Assembly (NCBI GenBank): GCA_003483125.1
Contig: DMWU01000094.1
Location: forward strand, 1 to 25,717
DNA: 25,717 nucleotides
Direction of reading: 5' to 3'
From: Erythrobacter sp.
Lineage (GTDB): Bacteria > Pseudomonadota > Alphaproteobacteria > Sphingomonadales > Sphingomonadaceae
Shown here: positions 7,053-14,756 of the stretch, piece by piece
Layout: each line of letters starts with the position of its first letter
Position numbering within the stretch: the first letter of the stretch is position 1
The notes under the pieces: model-generated
The model's input: only the letters and a program-made list of their open reading frames with translations
The model's database searches: none
What the model was told of the DNA's origin: nothing
Program-made: the position numbers and the translations under genes

Positions 7053-8156
7053 TCAGTCGTCCTGCTTGGCACCTAATGCTGGTATTGGCCCTGGTTGCCA
7101 CTCATCGCCATCAAAGCGGATAGGAGGCGCTATTTGGTGTCCCTTTTCTTCAGATTCAATCAACAGCCCGCGCCCTAAAACATGTTCCTGGTCAAATGCT
7201 TCCCTGAAGCTGAGTACAGGGGCGAAGGCCACATCTTTATCCTCAAACCATTGAACCCATTCATCGCGCGTTCTCGTGACAAATGTCTGGCGCAGGAACG
7301 CGATCAATTCTCCCTGCTCGCCTGCGGGACGCTCGGCAATGGGAACAAGATCTTCTCGGCCAAGCGCGCCCAACAGGTTGCGCGCAAATTTCATTTCCCG
7401 CGCACCCAGCACTACATGCTTGCCATCACTGGTCCGGTAGATTTGATAGAAGGCAGCCCCACCCAATGATCTTTGGCTGTCCGAACGCGGCGGCTCACCG
7501 CCCGCAATCGCACTACTTGCCGTGTGCGCGCACCAGGGCAGAAGGGAATCGAACATGGCACAGTCGATATATGCGCCCTCACCAGAGCGATCGCGCCCGA
7601 CCAGGGCCATAAGCACTGCAGATAGCGAAGTGAGGCCCGCCGCCATGTCGCTGCTGGCGACGCCAGGGACTACGGGCGCACCATCTGCATCATCGTTCAC
7701 GCTCAAGAAACCGGCGAGCGCCTGCACCGCCAAGTCATGTGCGGGGCGCTCGCTCATCGGCCCATCTTGGCCAAAGGCAGAGATTGAGCAATAGATGATC
7801 GCAGGATTGATCGCCTTGACGTTCTTATAGTCAAAACCCAGTCGCTTCATCACACCGGGCCTGAAACCTTCAACAAACACATCCGCGTCCATGCAAAGCT
7901 GGCGCAATCTCGCCGCGCCCGCATCACTCTTGAGATCAAGCGCCACGCTCTTCTTGCCGCGATTCAGATTGCCGAACCATACTGAATGACCGCCATTCTC
8001 TTCACCCTCAAACGGCTCTTGATGGCGTGCGGGATCGCCTTGAGGAGGCTCAACCTTGATCACCTCCGCACCTTGATCTGCCATCATCACGGTCATCATC
8101 GGCCCAGGCAGGAACTGGGTCAGGTCAACGACCTTGATACCTTTTAGCTTTCCCAT
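7053..8156 (-). CDS. Family III CoA-transferase (CaiB/BaiF; possible alpha-methylacyl-CoA racemase)
   Basis: 367 residues with the hallmarks of the family: GIKVVDLTQFLPGP at the N-terminus, NRGKKSVALDLK (65-76), VEGFRPGVMKRLGFDY (95-110) and the active-site Asp141 in AHDLAVQALAG. Members transfer CoA from one acyl-CoA to an acid through an aspartyl intermediate, or racemise 2-methylacyl-CoA; the sequence alone does not decide which. The ATG at 8156 is preceded by GAGAGG at an ideal distance. It sits 22 bp after the PQQ dehydrogenase and 5 bp before the aldo/keto reductase, consistent with activating an acid formed by the dehydrogenases. It may instead racemise a branched acyl chain ahead of the LCAD-type dehydrogenase. 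Confidence 0.92.
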   Translation of the reverse strand: MGKLKGIKVVDLTQFLPGPMMTVMMADQGAEVIKVEPPQGDPARHQEPFEGEENGGHSVWFGNLNRGKKSVALDLKSDAGAARLRQLCMDADVFVEGFRPGVMKRLGFDYKNVKAINPAIIYCSISAFGQDGPMSERPAHDLAVQALAGFLSVNDDADGAPVVPGVASSDMAAGLTSLSAVLMALVGRDRSGEGAYIDCAMFDSLLPWCAHTASSAIAGGEPPRSDSQRSLGGAAFYQIYRTSDGKHVVLGAREMKFARNLLGALGREDLVPIAERPAGEQGELIAFLRQTFVTRTRDEWVQWFEDKDVAFAPVLSFREAFDQEHVLGRGLLIESEEKGHQIAPPIRFDGDEWQPGPIPALGAKQDD

Positions 8157-8178
8157 TTACCTCTCGGCCAGATGATGT

Positions 8179-10305
8179 TCACTCCAATTCCTTATCTTCA
8201 TTGGCGCGCTTGATAAGATATTGCCGGATCGATTCAGCGCCTGTCGCATCGATAGCCACCTCAAAGCTGACCATTCCATTATGCTCCAGCGCACCATCCA
8301 CCACGATCGATCTGATTGCGTCTTCACTGGTCAGCGTTGCCGAATGCCTCAAGTCAGGGTTTAGGACGCCGGCAATTGCAGCATCACCATGGCACCCACC
8401 ACAATAACGGGCGTATAGTGCCGCACCTTGCGTAACTTGCTCTTCCGTACCCTTGAAAGCAGGTGGGTCCAGAACACGCTCTGCCAATGGCGGCGGTTCA
8501 GGGAGTTCACCATTGGCCCCAAGCTTAAATACAAGCAGTCGGCTGATATTGGGCGTGAATCCCGATTTGGTGGCAAGTATGCCAAAGTTTACGTCCCACA
8601 ATCCGCCCCAGCCAGCGAGGATTGCAACATATTGCTCCCCATCTATGGAATAGGTCATCGGAGCTGCAATGATGCCCGTCTGACTTGGGAACGACCATAG
8701 TTGCTCGCCGGTATCAGCAGTATAGGCACGGAATTCTCCGCCAGCCGTTCCCTGAAACACGAGGTTGCCGGCAGTTGACAGTGTCCCGCCGTTCGATGGG
8801 CCGGGATATTCAACACGCCAGGCTTCCTTTTGAGCAACAGGATCCCAAGCTAGTAAATGGCCAGTCATGGCGGCCAACATCTCATTGCGGATACTGGTAT
8901 CTGCAGGCATCGCCAAAGGCGCTATATCCAGGCCCAACTGGCCGCCAATTTCCGATCCTTCAAACTCATTGTCTGCCAGATATGGCTGGATCGTATTGTT
9001 TGCCGGAATGTACATAAGGCCAGTCAGCGGACTAAAACTCATCGGATGCCATGTATGCGCGCCATATAATCCAGGCGTGCCGATAAAGATCTCGCCAGTC
9101 TGCTCATAACGGGCCTCTGGCAAGATATTCGGACGCCCGGTTTCCGGGTCTAGGCCGCTAGCCCAATTAACGGGTGCATAAGCCTCTCCAGAAAGGAATT
9201 CACCAGTCCTTGCATCCAGGACGTAGAAAAAGCCGTTCTTGGGCGCGTGCATCGCCACACGGCGCATCTCGCCATCGATTTCTAGATCGGCGAGGGTGAT
9301 TTGCGCGTTGGAATCGAAATCCCATCGATCTTCAGGAGTCTCTTGGAAATGCCAGGCATATTCGCCGGTATCGGCATCAACCGCTACAATTGATCCCGTA
9401 TAAAGCGCATCGCCTGTACCTCGATCATTGGCATTGGGATTCCATGGTTCGGCATTAGCTGTACCAAAGAGAACCAGATTAGTGACCGGATCATATACGA
9501 TAGAATCCCATACGGTTCCGCCGCCACCAAATTCCCACCAGTCTCCAGCCCAGGTTTCCGCGGCCCGTTCCATTGCGTCGTTTTCAAATCCATCCGCAGG
9601 ATTGCCCGGCACGGTGTGGAAGCGCCATACTTCTTGGCCGGTTTGCCAATCATACGCGGCAATAAAGCCGCGTGCACGATATTCGGCACCAGCACTTCCG
9701 ATGAGAACCAAGCCATTCGCAATGCGCGGCGCGCCTGTTATCGCATAATTTTCCAGATCAGGAACGACGGTTACCGACCAAGCCTGCTCGCCAGTTTCCT
9801 GGTCGATTGCAACTAGCCGTCCGTCCAATGCTGCGACATAGACCTTGTCGCCATAAAGAGCGACGCCGCGATTGACTGCATCGCAACACACGCGAACAAG
9901 TGTCTTGCGAGGCACCTCTGGATCGAAACTCCATTTAAGTTCGCCAGAACGCGCATCATAGGCTTTCACCATGCTCCAGGCAGTGGAAACATACAAAGTG
10001 CCATCATGGACAAGGGGGGTCGCCTCCTGACCGCGCGCAGTATCAAGATCGGCATACCAGGCGAGCCCCAAATCGCTGACATTGCCATCATTGATCATGC
10101 CAAGCGGAGAAAAGCGCTGCTCATCATATCCGCCACCATAGCTTAGCCATTCATCGCCAACTCCGGAGGCAATCATTGCGTCTGTAACGCCCTCGGTAGC
10201 CGGTGTGGACCGATCGACCGCGCCCTGTCCGCAACCTGCCAAAGCGAGCCCAGCTGCCAAAACCAAGGACGACATCGCGCGCCTTGCAGAACCAATCTGC
10301 GTCAT
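8179..10305 (-). CDS. PQQ-dependent quinohaemoprotein alcohol dehydrogenase, lipoprotein
   Basis: 708 residues. The N-terminus is a lipoprotein signal with lipobox LAGC (Cys25). An eight-bladed beta-propeller follows, with repeated DxxTGxxxW blades, the vicinal disulfide Cys140-Cys141 (RVCCDAVNRG) that stacks on PQQ, the probable catalytic Asp329 in RWDFDS, and the family segment APKNGFFYVLDARTG. The C-terminus is a cytochrome c domain with Cys635-GG-Cys638-His639 and Met678 as the likely sixth ligand. It should oxidise a primary or secondary alcohol in the periplasm, passing electrons through haem c to the respiratory chain. The start at 10305 is set by GAGAGGGG just upstream. No PQQ biosynthesis gene is in the window. 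The membrane-anchored lipoprotein form suits oxidation of a substrate arriving at the membrane. Confidence 0.95.
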   Translation of the reverse strand: MTQIGSARRAMSSLVLAAGLALAGCGQGAVDRSTPATEGVTDAMIASGVGDEWLSYGGGYDEQRFSPLGMINDGNVSDLGLAWYADLDTARGQEATPLVHDGTLYVSTAWSMVKAYDARSGELKWSFDPEVPRKTLVRVCCDAVNRGVALYGDKVYVAALDGRLVAIDQETGEQAWSVTVVPDLENYAITGAPRIANGLVLIGSAGAEYRARGFIAAYDWQTGQEVWRFHTVPGNPADGFENDAMERAAETWAGDWWEFGGGGTVWDSIVYDPVTNLVLFGTANAEPWNPNANDRGTGDALYTGSIVAVDADTGEYAWHFQETPEDRWDFDSNAQITLADLEIDGEMRRVAMHAPKNGFFYVLDARTGEFLSGEAYAPVNWASGLDPETGRPNILPEARYEQTGEIFIGTPGLYGAHTWHPMSFSPLTGLMYIPANNTIQPYLADNEFEGSEIGGQLGLDIAPLAMPADTSIRNEMLAAMTGHLLAWDPVAQKEAWRVEYPGPSNGGTLSTAGNLVFQGTAGGEFRAYTADTGEQLWSFPSQTGIIAAPMTYSIDGEQYVAILAGWGGLWDVNFGILATKSGFTPNISRLLVFKLGANGELPEPPPLAERVLDPPAFKGTEEQVTQGAALYARYCGGCHGDAAIAGVLNPDLRHSATLTSEDAIRSIVVDGALEHNGMVSFEVAIDATGAESIRQYLIKRANEDKELE

Positions 10306-10392
10306 ATTCCCCTCTCCCAGAATCTTTTCGAGATAACCTTCCCGCCAAATCGTGAGCAGGTCAATCGCCAGTTTAGGCCGGAGTGGCACCAG

Positions 10393-10836
10393 CTAGAGTA
10401 AAGCTTTGGCACGGGCGCGTATATCTTCGACCTTGATCGGATGGATTACTGAACCATCATCCGCCAACCGCTCGGTAAGGATACCGTCAGGCGCATAGAG
10501 GCTGAACATCACGAGGGCGCCGTTGGGCCCTGCCTGCTCGATGTGGTCCTCTATCACTTCCTTGTGCGAATAATCGCCGGTTCTACGCCAACGCTCTCCC
10601 ACTTCCCTGCCATCAACTATGTCGATTACCTTCAAGTCTCCGGCAAGGACTACTGAAGTAACTGGCGAAATATGACGGTGAAAATGGCAACAGGAATTGG
10701 GTTCCCAGCGATAGAGCACATCTACATGTGCATCGTCATGAACACCCAGGATGGCGCCCCAATAATCAACCGTCTTGCCAAGCGAGGTTCCCTCGTAATG
10801 ATCCCAGACTAGATCTTCATTGTCCAGCAGATCCAT
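10393..10836 (-). CDS. Cupin-domain protein
   Basis: 147 residues forming one small beta-barrel cupin. The metal-binding cluster is CCHFHRH (His51, His53, His55) followed by VTSVVLAGDLKVID, which fits cupin motif 1; motif 2 is less clear (DHIEQAGPNGALVMFSLY). The family covers enzymes, such as oxygenases and isomerases, as well as sensors, so the role is not decided by sequence. No DNA-binding domain and no signal peptide are present. The gene lies 27 bp after the desaturase and 87 bp before the PQQ dehydrogenase. The start at 10836 has AGGA immediately upstream and GAGG within a hairpin loop, noted separately. Confidence 0.85.
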   Translation of the reverse strand: MDLLDNEDLVWDHYEGTSLGKTVDYWGAILGVHDDAHVDVLYRWEPNSCCHFHRHISPVTSVVLAGDLKVIDIVDGREVGERWRRTGDYSHKEVIEDHIEQAGPNGALVMFSLYAPDGILTERLADDGSVIHPIKVEDIRARAKALL

Positions 10837-10839
10837 TCC

Positions 10840-10869
10840 TAATTATACCTCTTTTTCATATAATTATAT
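10840..10869. promoter_or_regulatory. AT-rich inverted repeat between desaturase and cupin genes
   Basis: TAATTATA (10840-10847) and TATAATTA (10859-10866) are perfect inverted copies around an 11-base spacer. The second arm is part of a perfect 12-bp palindrome, ATATAATTATAT (10858-10869), that covers the desaturase stop codon. In the message the loop would carry AAAAAGAGG, the likely ribosome-binding region of the cupin gene. It could be an mRNA switch, an operator or a -10-rich promoter; no good -35 box is visible. Confidence 0.35.
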
Positions 10870-11748
10870 CTCCATGTCACAGCCGCGAGCCTTGAGTATC
10901 GGCTTTATGTCGTAATAGGCCGCCCCCGTACGAACGAGCGGGATATAGGGATGAAGATGATGGATGATGTGATATTGCATCCCCATCGACAGGATATTGC
11001 CAACCTTTGAACGCCAATTGCGCGTGTCACGATAGCGGCCCTGTCGGCTATGCGGATGATGCGGTGCCCAACTCAGGAAGAATAAAAGATACGTCATGGA
11101 TATTTGGTAGGGTAACCACCAGAGGAAGAACGCCCCCAGCGCAGACCCACTCCATGCCAATGCGCTGATCACAATAACGAAGACAATACGATAGCCGATG
11201 GCGAGCGGGATCAGGTCCTCACGCCCATTCCTGGCAAGAGCCGCCAGATAGTCGCCGGCGCGCTTGCCATTTGGCTGCCTCTCACGAATGGAAAGCCAGA
11301 TAGCCTGCCATGGTCCATCGGCCTGGGTTGTAATATCCGGATCAAGCTCAGGATCATTCGCATGACGGTGATGATCCATATGCGTGACTCGCAATACCTG
11401 GAATGGATAGATGATGATCCAGCTAGTCGCATGGCCGACAAGTTCGTTCAGCCAGCGCAACTTCTGGCCCGGGCGCGCGATAATATCATGCTGCGCATCG
11501 TGAGTGGGCAGATAGACAAGCGAGAGGTTAATCGTGGCAATGATGAAGCCAAGCCACAGCGGCATTGCGCCTATGAGTACTAGCGCCCAGACGGCAAGCC
11601 ACACGGCCATATTACCAAAGGCCCAGATCACGATTTCATAAGGAAACATGCCTGAATGTTTGCGAGCGATCTTGTTCTCAAGCTTGCGCAGTTCCGGTTC
11701 CGACAGATTCGAAACATCAGTAGGGATGACGAGTTCGGTAGCGCTCAT
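10864..11748 (-). CDS. Membrane-bound di-iron fatty acid desaturase/hydroxylase family protein
   Basis: 294 residues with the membrane desaturase layout. Hydrophobic segments lie near 41-80, 108-120 and 183-227, and His clusters at H83xxxH87, H123xxHH127xH129 and H260xxHH264xH266, plus PHHPH at 229-233, provide the eight or more ligands of a di-iron centre. The family includes acyl desaturases, beta-carotene hydroxylases and alkane-type hydroxylases; short His spacing plus HANDPELDPD resembles hydroxylase/desaturase members of sphingomonads, but the reaction is not determined. The ATG at 11748 overlaps the stop of the 65-residue gene as ATGA, with an excellent ribosome-binding site (GGAGGTGG, 11751-11758) lying inside that gene, so translation should be coupled. 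The frame upstream to 11841 is not part of the protein. Confidence 0.92.
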   Translation of the reverse strand: MSATELVIPTDVSNLSEPELRKLENKIARKHSGMFPYEIVIWAFGNMAVWLAVWALVLIGAMPLWLGFIIATINLSLVYLPTHDAQHDIIARPGQKLRWLNELVGHATSWIIIYPFQVLRVTHMDHHRHANDPELDPDITTQADGPWQAIWLSIRERQPNGKRAGDYLAALARNGREDLIPLAIGYRIVFVIVISALAWSGSALGAFFLWWLPYQISMTYLLFFLSWAPHHPHSRQGRYRDTRNWRSKVGNILSMGMQYHIIHHLHPYIPLVRTGAAYYDIKPILKARGCDMEI

Positions 11749-11942
11749 ATCCACCTCCCCGTGACGGTCGCCACAAGGCCCCAAATCCCCGCAACAATCA
11801 GCCCGAATTGTAATGGCGTGAGACCCGCTAGTGCGGACCAACCAAGTGCGATCATGCCCTGCGCCATAACCGGAGCGAGAAAACCAATCGCAAAGATAAG
11901 CGGCAATGCCGCAACAACCAGCTTGAGCGCTTTACTAGCCAT
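11745..11942 (-). CDS. Small two-helix membrane protein, 65 residues, coupled to the desaturase
   Basis: I do not recognise this family. The protein is almost entirely two hydrophobic helices (about 5-27, LKLVVAALPLIFAIGFLAPV…, and about 42-60, LQFGLIVAGIWGLVATV) joined by a short turn; it could be a membrane partner or chaperone. It is real by two signs: a strong ribosome-binding site (GGGAGGG) before its ATG, and a stop codon that overlaps the desaturase ATG (ATGA), with the desaturase ribosome-binding site embedded in its last codons. The 73-bp gap upstream separates it from the FAD oxidoreductase and carries a 7-bp direct repeat CCGCGCA (11979-11985, 11992-11998). It may be an accessory subunit of the membrane oxygenase (inference). 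Confidence 0.75.
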   Translation of the reverse strand: MASKALKLVVAALPLIFAIGFLAPVMAQGMIALGWSALAGLTPLQFGLIVAGIWGLVATVTGRWI

Positions 11943-12015
11943 TATTCCCTCCCAAAGGCAGAGCTTGAATCTGACCTACCGCGCATTCGCTCCGCGCAAT
12001 ACTGTCATATTAGCG

Positions 12016-13620
12016 CTAGCGCGTGAAACGACCAAATCTGCCGCCATCGCGTATCACTTCATGAGCACAATTATGCCCTGGTGCGCCTGTAACTCCGCCA
12101 CCCGGATGCGTGCCCGCGCCGCACATATAAAGCCCCTTCACTGGCCCTCGATACGATGCATGGCCCAATACTGGGCGCGCGCTCCATAGTTGGTCGAGCG
12201 TCATATTACCGTGCATGATGTCTCCGCCGACCAGACCCAATTTGCGCTCCAGCCCTTTGGGCGAAAGCACCTGGCGACCCAATATCGAGGCGCGGAAGCC
12301 CGGCGCATGTGCCTCGACCGTATCAATGATAATGTCTGCCGCGGCACCTTCCTCACCATCCCAGTCACGTCCATCGGGTAACTCAGGCGCAAATTGTTGG
12401 CAGAAGAGGCTTGCGACATGCTGCCCCGGCGGGGCCAAGCTATCATCCACTGTAGATGGGATCAGGATTTCGACGATCGGCCGTTTCGACCAGCCCTCGC
12501 GCTTCGCATCGAGAAACGCGCGATCCATGTAATCGAGAGTCGGGGCAATGATGATGCCCGATTGGTGATGCTCGCCCTCGCCTGGCAGGCAAGCGAAATT
12601 GGGCAGCTCCGAAAGCGCCACATTCATGCGGAAGGTTCCGCTACCTGCTTTGAATCCTCGTATCCGCCGGTTGAAATCCTGCGGAAGATCGGCGCTATCG
12701 AACATGCGTTCGTAAAGCATTTTCGGACCGACATTGGCGATCACCCGTTTGGCTGCGATCTCTTCGCCACTTTCCAGCCGAACGCCCGCCACCTTGTCGC
12801 CATCAACCAGTACATGCTCGACCGGTGCTTCTAGGCTAATCTCGCAACCAGCCTCTGCCGCGACCTTGGCCATGATCTGCGTGATCGCACCCATTCCGCC
12901 CACCGAATGGCCCCATGCGCCCTTCTTGCCATTCACCTCACCAAAGACATGATGGAGCAGAACATAGGCGCTGCCCGGTGTGTCGGGGCTGGCATAATTG
13001 CCCACCACAGCATCGAAGCCAAACGCAGCCTTGACCGCTTCGCATTCAAACCAGCTATCGAGCATCGATCGGGCGGATTTGGTGAAGAGGTCGAGTACAT
13101 CTCGCTGCTGCTCTAGTGAAAGCCGCGACAGGCCCCAGCCCTGCGATGCACCTGCGATCAGTGAGCGCAGCCCCTCGCCGACATTGGGCGGGGATTTTAA
13201 CGCGAGGTCGCGCAAGACTTCGGCCACTGTTTCAAGTGCATCATAATAGTCGGGCAGGATATCGGCATCGTGATTGGAGAATTTGCGGAATTCCCCCTGC
13301 GTTCTCTCCAGTCCACCACCGAGCTTCAGATAGCCGCCATCCTCTTGCGGCAAGAAATTCGAAATTGGTCGCTCGACCACGCGATATCCGTGGTCGGCCA
13401 GCCTCATATCGGTGATCACCTTTGGCTGGAGCAGGCTGACCGTGTAGCTTGCAACAGAATTGCGGAAACCAGGGTAGAACTCTTCGGTAACTGCTGCACC
13501 GCCGACAACATCGCGGCGCTCGACAATCCGAACGTTCAAGCCCGCGCGCGCTAGATAAAAGCCACAGACAAGCCCGTTGTGCCCTGCGCCAATTATGACG
13601 GCGTCGTACTGTTTACTCAC
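12016..13620 (-). CDS. FAD-dependent oxidoreductase of the phytoene desaturase/PYROXD2 family
   Basis: 534 residues. The N-terminal dinucleotide-binding fold is clear (AVIIGAGHNGLVCGFYLARAG, then VERRDVVGGAA), as is the C-terminal FAD segment GLYMCGAGTHPGGGVTGAPG. Over its length it resembles the PYROXD2-type branch of the carotenoid desaturase/amine oxidase superfamily; the substrate of that branch is not settled. The start is GTG at 13620: it overlaps the Rieske gene stop as GTGA, has GGAG at a good distance and gives MSKQYDAVIIGAG. Another GTG four codons upstream (13632) is less likely. Coupling to the Rieske oxygenase gene suggests both act on one substrate, but it has no ferredoxin or NAD(P)H-reductase domain that would make it the oxygenase reductase. 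Confidence 0.92.
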   Translation of the reverse strand: MSKQYDAVIIGAGHNGLVCGFYLARAGLNVRIVERRDVVGGAAVTEEFYPGFRNSVASYTVSLLQPKVITDMRLADHGYRVVERPISNFLPQEDGGYLKLGGGLERTQGEFRKFSNHDADILPDYYDALETVAEVLRDLALKSPPNVGEGLRSLIAGASQGWGLSRLSLEQQRDVLDLFTKSARSMLDSWFECEAVKAAFGFDAVVGNYASPDTPGSAYVLLHHVFGEVNGKKGAWGHSVGGMGAITQIMAKVAAEAGCEISLEAPVEHVLVDGDKVAGVRLESGEEIAAKRVIANVGPKMLYERMFDSADLPQDFNRRIRGFKAGSGTFRMNVALSELPNFACLPGEGEHHQSGIIIAPTLDYMDRAFLDAKREGWSKRPIVEILIPSTVDDSLAPPGQHVASLFCQQFAPELPDGRDWDGEEGAAADIIIDTVEAHAPGFRASILGRQVLSPKGLERKLGLVGGDIMHGNMTLDQLWSARPVLGHASYRGPVKGLYMCGAGTHPGGGVTGAPGHNCAHEVIRDGGRFGRFTR

Positions 13621-14756
13621 GAACGGCTCCACCCGGCTTCAGGTTGTGCTTCCAGATGCGCCTCCGGAATAATATCTCGCATCCTTGCGCAGAAATGCTT
13701 GAGGCAAACTTCCTTGTCGCTCAGCGGCCCGATGCTGAAGCTGCGCGAATTCATGCCCTGTTGCACACGAGTAATAAGCATTGTGTCCTCTGCATTGACC
13801 TGACGATTGATCCTCCAATTTAGATAACGCGCCGCGCGCATCTCCCTACGATCATCGGGCAGAGCATATGAAATCTCGCGGATCAGGCTTTCCGTCGGAC
13901 TGATTGGCAGCCACTGCATGAAATCGACTTGGTCCGGATAAATGTCGAATGCCACATTTGGCCATAGCTTAAAATAGAGCCAGAAGCGCTGCCGGTCTTC
14001 AGGTAAATTCGGCACCTTTGGCAACAACCGCTGATAAAGACGTTCTGACCAATTGTCTGACGGGCGATCAACCATTGCCCCCCACATGCGATCGACATGG
14101 CTCTCCGCCTCGATTCCATACCCCTTGCCGAATAATCTTGTCAGTCCGGGATGCGCCACAGGAATATGGAGGCCATCCGAGTAGTTATCGCCAATGTTCT
14201 TCCAGTTCACATTGCGCGGCCGCAGGGTGACCCGGCCCAGCGCCTGCAATTCCTCGAAGCGATAGGGCGCGATCATTTCTTCATATGGTGACATCACATC
14301 AGCAACCGATGGTCCTTCATCCTTCAGGCGGACAAAAATGAAACCATGCCAAACTTCCATCGAAACGCCTGCCAATCCGGATTTGCTCTTGTCCAGTGTT
14401 GGATAGCTGGCGCTATCGGGCACTCCGCTCAAGCTGCCGTCGAGCTCATAGGTCCATGCGTGATAAGGGCAGACCAGTTTCCTTGTGCAGCCGCGAAATC
14501 CATCAAGGATACGCGAACCGCGATGACGACAGACGTTGGTGAACGCGCGCAGCCTCGCGTCCTTGCCGCGAACCACGATGACGCTCTCACCCAGATAATC
14601 GAGAGTGTGCCAGTCGCCCACATTCGGCAAATCGCTCTCGTGGCACACAACTTGCCAGCTAGGGGCGAAGACACGCTCCTTCTCCAATTCGAAGAATTCG
14701 GAATCACGATAAGTCCAGGCCGGCAGGCTCCAGCCATCCATTGGATCGGCGCTCAT
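13617..14756 (-). CDS. Rieske non-haem iron oxygenase, alpha subunit
   Basis: 379 residues. The Rieske domain holds Cys76-x-His78 and Cys96-x2-His99. The catalytic domain has the mononuclear iron site: His197 and His202 in GLHIPVAHPG, Asp324 in NAEDTML, and Asp194 bridging to the neighbouring Rieske centre. The overall form is that of ring-hydroxylating and N-demethylating oxygenases (the choline/carnitine/stachydrine branch is similar). O2 activation needs a reductase, and none is encoded nearby. The ATG at 14756 overlaps the permease stop (ATGA) and the gene end overlaps the FAD oxidoreductase start (GTGA), so three genes are translated as a chain. The substrate is unknown; permease coupling hints at a small charged or amine compound. 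Confidence 0.94.
   Translation of the reverse strand: MSADPMDGWSLPAWTYRDSEFFELEKERVFAPSWQVVCHESDLPNVGDWHTLDYLGESVIVVRGKDARLRAFTNVCRHRGSRILDGFRGCTRKLVCPYHAWTYELDGSLSGVPDSASYPTLDKSKSGLAGVSMEVWHGFIFVRLKDEGPSVADVMSPYEEMIAPYRFEELQALGRVTLRPRNVNWKNIGDNYSDGLHIPVAHPGLTRLFGKGYGIEAESHVDRMWGAMVDRPSDNWSERLYQRLLPKVPNLPEDRQRFWLYFKLWPNVAFDIYPDQVDFMQWLPISPTESLIREISYALPDDRREMRAARYLNWRINRQVNAEDTMLITRVQQGMNSRSFSIGPLSDKEVCLKHFCARMRDIIPEAHLEAQPEAGWSRS

Noticed and set aside
9300..9330. Asp329-Phe-Asp331 of the PQQ dehydrogenase as a lanthanide-dependence signature
   Set aside because: The DxD pattern is diagnostic in XoxF-type methanol dehydrogenases, but I recall a similar Asp in calcium-using quinohaemoprotein alcohol dehydrogenases; the metal cannot be called from this alone.
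12013..12022. Perfect palindrome GCGCTAGCGC at the stop of the FAD oxidoreductase gene
   Set aside because: It is short, GC-rich, over a stop codon and without a loop or T-run; likely chance and not a terminator.
12016..13620. FAD oxidoreductase as a carotenoid-pathway phytoene desaturase (crtI) with the nearby desaturase as a carotene hydroxylase
   Set aside because: It resembles the PYROXD2-like branch more than CrtI, and no crtB, crtE or crtY is nearby; a carotenoid cluster is not supported.
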